From JBJXFY01 sp046155815 (GTDB taxonomy: Bacteria; Verrucomicrobiota; Verrucomicrobiia; Limisphaerales; CAIMTB01), in the NCBI GenBank assembly GCA_046155815.1, contig JBJXFY010000176.1, positions 1 to 10,217 of the forward strand: DNA of 10,217 nt, given 5' to 3'. This document shows positions 6,801-10,217 of this stretch, piece by piece. The notes beneath the pieces were generated by a model. The model saw only the letters and a program-made list of their open reading frames with translations, was not told where the DNA came from and did not search any database. How positions within the stretch are numbered: position 1 is the first letter of the stretch; every line of letters starts with the position of its first letter. The position numbers were made by a program, and so were the translations under genes.

Positions 6801-9800
6801 GATCGCGTTGATGTTCGGCAGCGCGAAGGTCAGGTCCAGCCGCCAATCCAACAGCCGGCCGGTGCCTGCGGGATCAGGGCCGGCGCGAGAATCCGTGACT
6901 TCCAGGGTCCAGTCGCCCATCGCGCGCGTGCCGAGGAAGGGCTTCAGCGGCTCCTCCGGGAGATAGTAGGCCACGGCGGGCGGGGCGACCGTCTCGATCC
7001 TGAAGGCGTCCAGTGAAGGCGCAGTCACCGGATTGCTGCTCCTGACCACGATTCGGTCCAAAGTGGCTCCACCAGAGTCCGGAGTAAGGCTTCTGAAGCG
7101 CAGGGTATGGCTGCCTGGAGCGCCCACCTGCAGCGCGACCTGCTGCCTCTCCCAACCGGCATTCCAAGGCGGCACCGGGGGCTGCGGCGCCAGACTCGAG
7201 TCAAAGACTCCTAGGCTTGCCAAGGCACCGCCGCGCGGCCCCCAGAGCACCTCCATCCGATAGAAGGGTGGCGGGACAAGCGGGACGGGATTTGCCCCGA
7301 GTGAGAATTCCAAGAGATACTGCCCGGCCTCAGGAATCTGAACGTCCTGCTCGATCGTACCGGGCCGAAAACCGTTCAGGTCGAGGGACTGTCCCGGATC
7401 GCCGGGCCAGCCCGTCGGCGGCAGGATGTCCACGTCGCCGGCCACCACACGCCACGCGAAGCCCACCGGCTCCTGACCGGCCGTGATGTTGAGATAGTTC
7501 GAGGTGACACGAGGTTCCTCGAACTGAGCGTTGGCGACCGTGACCGGAGCCGCACCAGGAGTCTGAAGCTCCAGCCGGTTGAAATCCGTGTCGGCAATGA
7601 AGACTCGCGAAGTCGTATACCATCCAGCGGTGGACTGCGTGGCCACCAGGTCCATGAAGTTGGTACCGTTGAACTGCACGGCGAGCCGCTGCGGCTGGCC
7701 GGCGGCCACGGGCTGCGCGTCGCGCGCATAGGCGAAGCTGAGGCGGTACTGGCTGCCCGGCTGCAGCACCAAGTTGGTGAAGAACAGCGTGCCGCCGGGC
7801 GGGTTCGTCGCCTGAAAGCTTACGTACTGGGAGCCGCTGAATGCCTGCCCCGCATTGCGAACCACCTCAAGCGCGCCCTCGCGCAGGAACCATCCCGCAG
7901 AGAAGAAATCCGCCGTGGCGAAGACACCCGCGGTGCCTGACTCGAAGCCGTCCGCCATGACCACCGTTCCCGGTCCGCCACCAGGCCCCGAGGACTCGAT
8001 GAACGGCGCGGTGCCGAACTTGATCGGAAGCAGCGTCAGGTTCGTGTCGTCGGTGAAGGCGGTGTAAATCCGGTTGGTGCCGATGTCCTTCCCGTAGGCG
8101 GTGCCGTTGGTGCCGCCGCGGTTCTCGGCGAGCAACAGGCGGATGCCCTGCGGGCTCGCGAGGTGGAACACCAGGTCCGAGACCCGCGGGTGATCCACCC
8201 GGAGACCGACGCGGACGTCGCTGATCAGCCGGTCCACCGGAACGTTGATGCGGGACACAAATGTGCCGTCGTCGCGCAACAGTTCCGCGCCGGCGGACCC
8301 GAAGGCACCGGTGTTGCTGACGGCCAGATCGTAGTCCAGTTCCGCCGCCAGGCGGAAGTTGAGCGTGACAGCGTTGGGGTTGAAGACGCCCACGAAGTAG
8401 CGGCCGGGGTTCAGCGGAGGCACATCCCGCGTCCCGATGGACAGTCGCCCCCCGGGGGCGGAAATGCGGGCGAACTTGTCGTAGTTTGAGGGACCGGGGA
8501 TCTCGCCCCGCTTGACATAGACGTCCACCGGCAACTGGGGATCCAGCGCGGAGACGATGATCGTCAGGTTGGTCGCCAGCGCGGGGACATCAATGAAGTA
8601 GTACTCCCACTGTCCCGGCAGCAGCGTGACCGCGATTCCGGCGCCGTCGTCGTCGCGCTGCGGGGCAATCTTGAGGTACATCGCCACATTGGTGGCTCCC
8701 TGGAGTATGGCGTTGTCCGTGGCCGTCATCAGCCAGACGCCCGAGCCCTCCATACCGCGGAAGTTCTGCAGCGATCCGGGTCCGTCGCTCGGCCGTGACC
8801 GCAGCCCGAATCCGATGGATCTCCCCGACTGGCTGTCGTCGTAAATCTGGGTGTCATTCGTGCGGCCGCTGCCGGTCGGGTCCAGCGCGCTGTTCTGCAG
8901 CACCGCGAACTGATCCTCGTGGCTGAGGTTCAGAAGGATGTCGCCGGTGGAATCGAAGCTCACCGTGTTGGTGACGATGACATCCGATACGGTGACCGGG
9001 TCGGTGGAAATCCCGAGGATCAGCGCCATGCCCGGTTCCCGTGCCGAACCGTCCGGGATCGGCACGTTCAACGGCAGTCCGCGGACCAGCTTGTTGCCAA
9101 ACTGATCCTCTTCCGTGAACGGCAGCGCGGAAGACAGGCCGACAAACCCGTACTCCCCGCCCTGCTGGTCCTCGGACTTCACGCCGATGTAGTAGACGTC
9201 GCCGATGACGGAGTTGGTGAAGAACACCAGTTCCGTGCCACCCTGATTGGTGGACTTGAAGGCCGTGGCGAGGACGGCGGGCTCCAGGTTGGTCAGGCCT
9301 GGGTTCTTTGACACATACAGGTCCACGTCGGCATCCCGGAAGCGTGGCACGGCCACGTTCGGCGGGAAGAAGGTGATGAAGGCCACGTTGGAGCCATTGG
9401 TCAGTCCCATGCCGACGGGCGTGAACGCAGGGTCGTTCGCGAAGGTATAGAACCGCCACTGGTTGGTCTGCCCGGCCGTGCCACCGATGAGGGGGGAGTT
9501 GGCTCCGGCCCGCTGATTCATCAGCGGCACGCCGTTGCTCACAACGGTCAGCGAGATGGGCCCGAGCGGCCCGGGGGCCTCCGGCTGGATCCTGAGCGCG
9601 TTGGTCAGCGCCGGATTGTCCACGGAAATGGCCAGCGCAAAATCCTGCACCACGGCGCGTGGATGCCCCGTCACGGCATTCACATTCACCCGCTTTGCGG
9701 AGACGGTGACCGAGTAGTTCGTGCCCAGGCGTGGCGAGAGGATGACGTTCTCCACATTGTTGACCAGGTCGTTGGTCACCGAGGTCAGGTTGGTGTGGGC

Positions 9801-10217
9801 CCGGCTGAAGTCCGAGCGGAAGGGGATGTCGTTGCCAACAAAAATCTCGCCGGTGACCAGGTTGGTGACGATCAGATCGAGGTCGTTGACCAGCTTTATC
9901 GCGGCATTCGGATTGCCGGGCGGATCGGTCCACACAAGCGTGAGCTTCAGGATCTGCTCGCGCGCGTTGCCGTTGACGTTGACGCGCCAGGTGCGGCTCT
10001 CGCCCGTAGCCAGCGCGTTGGCCGGGGACTGGTCCAGATACTGCACGGGCCGGCCGGCGTCCGCCGCGGCCTCAAGGTTTCCCGCCGGAAGGGTGTTGGT
10101 GAGATTGGGGCGGCCCCAGCCCTGGTAGTTGATGTTGGGCCGCGTCTCGAAGCTGTACAACGGCCCCAGCGAGCGCGACCCGTTGATGAGCAGCGCCTTC
10201 AGCAGCGCCGGGCTGAC
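3825..10217 (-). CDS. Giant subtilisin-family (S8) exoprotease, C-terminal 2130 residues (5' partial)
   Basis: The frame stays open to the right edge; the TTG at 10160 is internal. Residues are numbered from that TTG, with 19 more before it. The edge segment (SPALLKALLINGS, then INYQGWGRPNL at 10-20) is the end of an S8 catalytic domain as in alkaline protease KP-43; the catalytic Ser should lie a few dozen residues upstream. Next, 50-182 is the KP-43-type C-terminal beta-barrel (LTLVWTDPPG, LVNDLDLIV, NNVENVIL). Then: PPC-like module 197-346; P domain 352-500; PPC 507-607; split P domain 608-1113; degenerate module 1114-1240; four PPC modules 1243-1706; five C-terminal repeats 1714-2109. It ends FYRVEQLP then TAG, with no LPxTG or PEP-CTERM anchor. 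It is presumably secreted; many beta-sandwich modules suggest binding to polymer or protein substrates or surface display. Composition is rich in Thr, Asn, Pro and Gly. The substrate is unknown. Function from family only; catalytic residues are not visible. Confidence 0.92.
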   Translation of the reverse strand, partial: VSPALLKALLINGSRSLGPLYSFETRPNINYQGWGRPNLTNTLPAGNLEAAADAGRPVQYLDQSPANALATGESRTWRVNVNGNAREQILKLTLVWTDPPGNPNAAIKLVNDLDLIVTNLVTGEIFVGNDIPFRSDFSRAHTNLTSVTNDLVNNVENVILSPRLGTNYSVTVSAKRVNVNAVTGHPRAVVQDFALAISVDNPALTNALRIQPEAPGPLGPISLTVVSNGVPLMNQRAGANSPLIGGTAGQTNQWRFYTFANDPAFTPVGMGLTNGSNVAFITFFPPNVAVPRFRDADVDLYVSKNPGLTNLEPAVLATAFKSTNQGGTELVFFTNSVIGDVYYIGVKSEDQQGGEYGFVGLSSALPFTEEDQFGNKLVRGLPLNVPIPDGSAREPGMALILGISTDPVTVSDVIVTNTVSFDSTGDILLNLSHEDQFAVLQNSALDPTGSGRTNDTQIYDDSQSGRSIGFGLRSRPSDGPGSLQNFRGMEGSGVWLMTATDNAILQGATNVAMYLKIAPQRDDDGAGIAVTLLPGQWEYYFIDVPALATNLTIIVSALDPQLPVDVYVKRGEIPGPSNYDKFARISAPGGRLSIGTRDVPPLNPGRYFVGVFNPNAVTLNFRLAAELDYDLAVSNTGAFGSAGAELLRDDGTFVSRINVPVDRLISDVRVGLRVDHPRVSDLVFHLASPQGIRLLLAENRGGTNGTAYGKDIGTNRIYTAFTDDTNLTLLPIKFGTAPFIESSGPGGGPGTVVMADGFESGTAGVFATADFFSAGWFLREGALEVVRNAGQAFSGSQYVSFQATNPPGGTLFFTNLVLQPGSQYRLSFAYARDAQPVAAGQPQRLAVQFNGTNFMDLVATQSTAGWYTTSRVFIADTDFNRLELQTPGAAPVTVANAQFEEPRVTSNYLNITAGQEPVGFAWRVVAGDVDILPPTGWPGDPGQSLDLNGFRPGTIEQDVQIPEAGQYLLEFSLGANPVPLVPPPFYRMEVLWGPRGGALASLGVFDSSLAPQPPVPPWNAGWERQQVALQVGAPGSHTLRFRSLTPDSGGATLDRIVVRSSNPVTAPSLDAFRIETVAPPAVAYYLPEEPLKPFLGTRAMGDWTLEVTDSRAGPDPAGTGRLLDWRLDLTFALPNINAIRLTNGVPYFGTVVSNEVRYFIVEAPRCSTESINLVAGPFASLLLFGDRDGLPVADLGSFSDDYGPYLNVEPGGIASFRLSTNSPPGAPLRPGQRYYLALRNLAGDAVNDFVIFVDFDCRDDDLATIPQLFDGVPRDGTIRPGSQLDHFYFNVSPLAIRATFELTPRNGNVDLYVKQYRPPDAQPFPNPNNFDYRSENAGVTPEVVVVDRLSSPALQPGPWLLGILNAEAAVIVDYTVKVTEEFPPLIRLLNAVTYTNIINPGGGLDFYVFTVSSNSVRADFETLGQDGDVNLYVSKGPPLPVPGGANFASLNTGTNAEFVSVLNTDRPVWLGPGEWYLSVENADFQPVSYGIRATEVPGTVIPLTNTVAHTNLIGAGVGPQYYSFNVSTGAVQATFEAFGMTENVDLLLRRGLPLPTLNDHHYASSNLALVDEQIVLTPFSFPTPLTPGEWYLSIINRATNAAGYSVRVTEAVEVITPLSNNVVYSRVLDAGARLDYYSFDVATNAVAATFEIPRMGGDVDLFIRRGLPLPGPGNAEFSGTNTGTAPELVGVTTNSLPPLTPGAWYLSVSNKTAAPVAYDIVARQITVAPPSTNIVVDIVVTNGQVCLTWNSIPGTNYFVVAKINVDDPQWTPVSPTITATNTVTTFCLPLDPWRFFEVRLGDAPIVPVPDLVFSQIEIAGTNVCLTWPTAPGVSYYVEGKADVTSPAWSVVPPGTIVATGTNFTLCVALDLGFTVFRLQLGAAPPPPPRRVLTAGEFDLDVLVSQICLRWFGRAGVLYQVEGTDILTPPEWRPVSDVIVGEDREIQLCYTIGGPGLSFLQVVENAAPPPPNAASQPVSVTSVGFDPLTASLCLTWPGVTGFEYVVEGKPTLAEPRWTPLTGRLPATGGAMTYCVPLGQTDARYFQIRRHPVTTPPPIVINASIVGNTVRLLWDAPAGTRFRVSYSTQLPSIWVPFPQVITPVNGVAEFVDDGSFTGGMGALRFYRVEQLP
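3834..5021 (-). repeat. Five C-terminal beta-sandwich repeats, four with a paired cysteine
   Basis: Units cover about residues 1714-1784, 1792-1862, 1876-1945, 1957-2029 and 2037-2109. Each has CLxW (RLLW in the last), a Tyr/Phe-V strand, a second Trp 20-21 residues after the first, and an R/F-F-x-V strand at the end. First Trp: 1730, 1808, 1891, 1976, 2053. Second Trp: 1751, 1829, 1912, 1997, 2073. Cys pairs: 1727/1768, 1805/1847, 1888/1929, 1973/2014; none in the fifth. The linkers between units 2-3, 3-4 and 4-5 are proline-rich. The fifth unit resembles the C-terminal module of many verrucomicrobial secreted proteins. Confidence 0.8.
5043..6434 (-). repeat. Four tandem PPC (pre-peptidase C-terminal) modules
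   Basis: Each unit of 112-120 residues has a Y/F-x-F strand, a (N/D)VDLYV-like strand and a PGxWYLSV strand. The D/N of that motif falls at residues 1291, 1411, 1526 and 1641, giving periods of 120, 115 and 115. The Trp motifs are PGPWLLGIL, PGEWYLSVEN, PGEWYLSIIN and PGAWYLSVSN. The last two units share RRGLPLP at 1530-1536 and 1645-1651 and are also similar in DNA. PPC modules are common at the C-termini of secreted proteases and may bind substrate or be trimmed on maturation. Confidence 0.82.
6441..6821 (-). other. Degenerate PPC-like module with a lone Cys pair
   Basis: Residues 1114-1240 sit between the split P domain and the PPC array. The order RLTNGVPYFGTVVSNEVRYF ... LLLFGDRDGLPV ... 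LRPGQRYYLALRN ... FVIFVDFDCR follows a PPC plan, but the DVDLYV motif is replaced by SLLLFGDRDG. Cys1147 and Cys1238 could form a disulfide across the module. The assignment is tentative; it may be a distinct beta-sandwich. Confidence 0.5.
6822..8339 (-). other. P domain 2, apparently split by two inserted jelly-roll modules
   Basis: The first half (residues 608-720) has ISDVRVGLRVDHPRVSDLVF, LASPQGIRLLLAENRGG and PIKFGTAPF. The second half (about 1050-1113) has YLPEEPLKPFLG, GDWTLEVTD and LLDWRLDLTF. In ordinary P domains the sequence runs from GTAPF-like straight to YxPEEPLxxF-like. Here about 325 residues intervene (bases 7020-7997). They hold two modules: about 732-881 (DGFESG, then W757 ... 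YRLSFAYARD) and about 884-1041 (IEQDVQIPEAGQYLLEFSLG ... LRFRSLTPDSGGATLDRIVV), both resembling DUF642 or galactose-binding-like jelly rolls. Confidence 0.7.
8340..8642 (-). other. PPC module between the two P domains
   Basis: Residues 507-607 contain GQWEYYFIDV, the strand PVDVYVKRG with Asp546, and PGRYFVGVFNP, the PPC order also seen in the later tandem array. Confidence 0.7.
8661..9107 (-). other. P domain 1 (proprotein-convertase type)
   Basis: Residues 352-500 show the P-domain order: VSDVIVTNTVSFDSTGDILLN (first strands, with the SDV/GDI signature), a loop of polar residues including TQIYDDSQS, then LQNFRGMEGSGVWLMTATD, equivalent to the usual LSAFNGxxxxGTWTLxVxD, and MYLKI as last strand. 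P domains often sit after subtilase domains and stabilise or direct them. Confidence 0.75.
9123..9572 (-). other. PPC-like module after the KP-43-like barrel
   Basis: Residues 197-346 contain TNQWRFYTFAND, ADVDLYVSKNPG with Asp280, and DVYYIGVKSEDQQGGEYGFVG. It is longer than a usual PPC module, mainly before the DVDLYV strand. Confidence 0.6.
9615..10217 (-). other. End of S8 peptidase domain plus KP-43-like C-terminal beta-barrel
   Basis: The pattern SPALLKALLINGS ... YQGWGRPNL ... LTLVWTDPPG ... LVNDLDLIV ... VGND ... NNVENVIL ... FALAIS follows the order known in alkaline protease KP-43 and relatives, where this barrel packs on the catalytic domain. It is the basis for calling the whole gene a subtilase although the Asp-His-Ser residues are outside the window. 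Confidence 0.88.

Noticed and set aside
5535..7016. 493-codon plus-strand open frame antisense to the giant protease
   Set aside because: Its translation is Arg/Val/Asp-rich without any recognisable fold and mirrors the opposite strand, as expected from GC-rich coding DNA.
8854..9933. 359-codon minus-strand open frame in another phase
   Set aside because: It overlaps the well-supported subtilase frame and has Arg/Gly/His-rich out-of-frame composition.
10158..10160. TTG as the start of the giant minus-strand gene
   Set aside because: The frame stays open for 19 more codons to the window edge and those codons read as the end of a subtilase catalytic domain, so the TTG is an internal Leu.

Overview
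The window is GC-rich, densely coding DNA that most resembles the Verrucomicrobiota, possibly the Limisphaerales/Pedosphaera side. Planctomycetota are the main alternative. The basis is gene content: a propeller-HEAT-cytochrome c fusion of the type associated with Pirellula and Verrucomicrobium, and a giant secreted Thr/Asn-rich protease ending in the FYRV-type C-terminal module common in verrucomicrobial exported proteins. The assignment rests on protein families only; there is no rRNA or marker gene here.

Layout. Positions 1-2736 (+) hold the 3' part of a PVC-type haem-binding dehydrogenase-like gene whose N-terminus lies off the left edge. After a 259-bp gap with two small hairpins, 2996-3616 (+) encodes a complete, compact membrane-embedded site-2-type zinc metalloprotease (M50). 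A 208-bp gap with three candidate hairpins separates it from the stop codon of a convergent gene. From 3825 to the right edge (-) runs one reading frame of 2130 codons. It is the C-terminal part of a subtilisin-family (S8) exoprotease whose catalytic domain lies just off the right edge.

The giant protein dominates the window. In N-to-C order I read: the last residues of the S8 catalytic domain; a KP-43-like C-terminal beta-barrel; a PPC-like module; a P domain; another PPC module; a second P domain that appears to be split by about 325 residues of two jelly-roll modules; a degenerate module with a lone Cys pair; four tandem PPC modules with a period of 115-120 residues; and five C-terminal beta-sandwich repeats. 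Four of those five carry a Cys pair 41-42 residues apart, and the fifth has lost both cysteines.

The three genes do not form an obvious pathway. The first two point the same way but are not tightly coupled; the third converges on them. I see no RNA gene, CRISPR array, insertion sequence or defence system. The best candidates for something undescribed are the split P domain and the cysteine-paired C-terminal repeat family.
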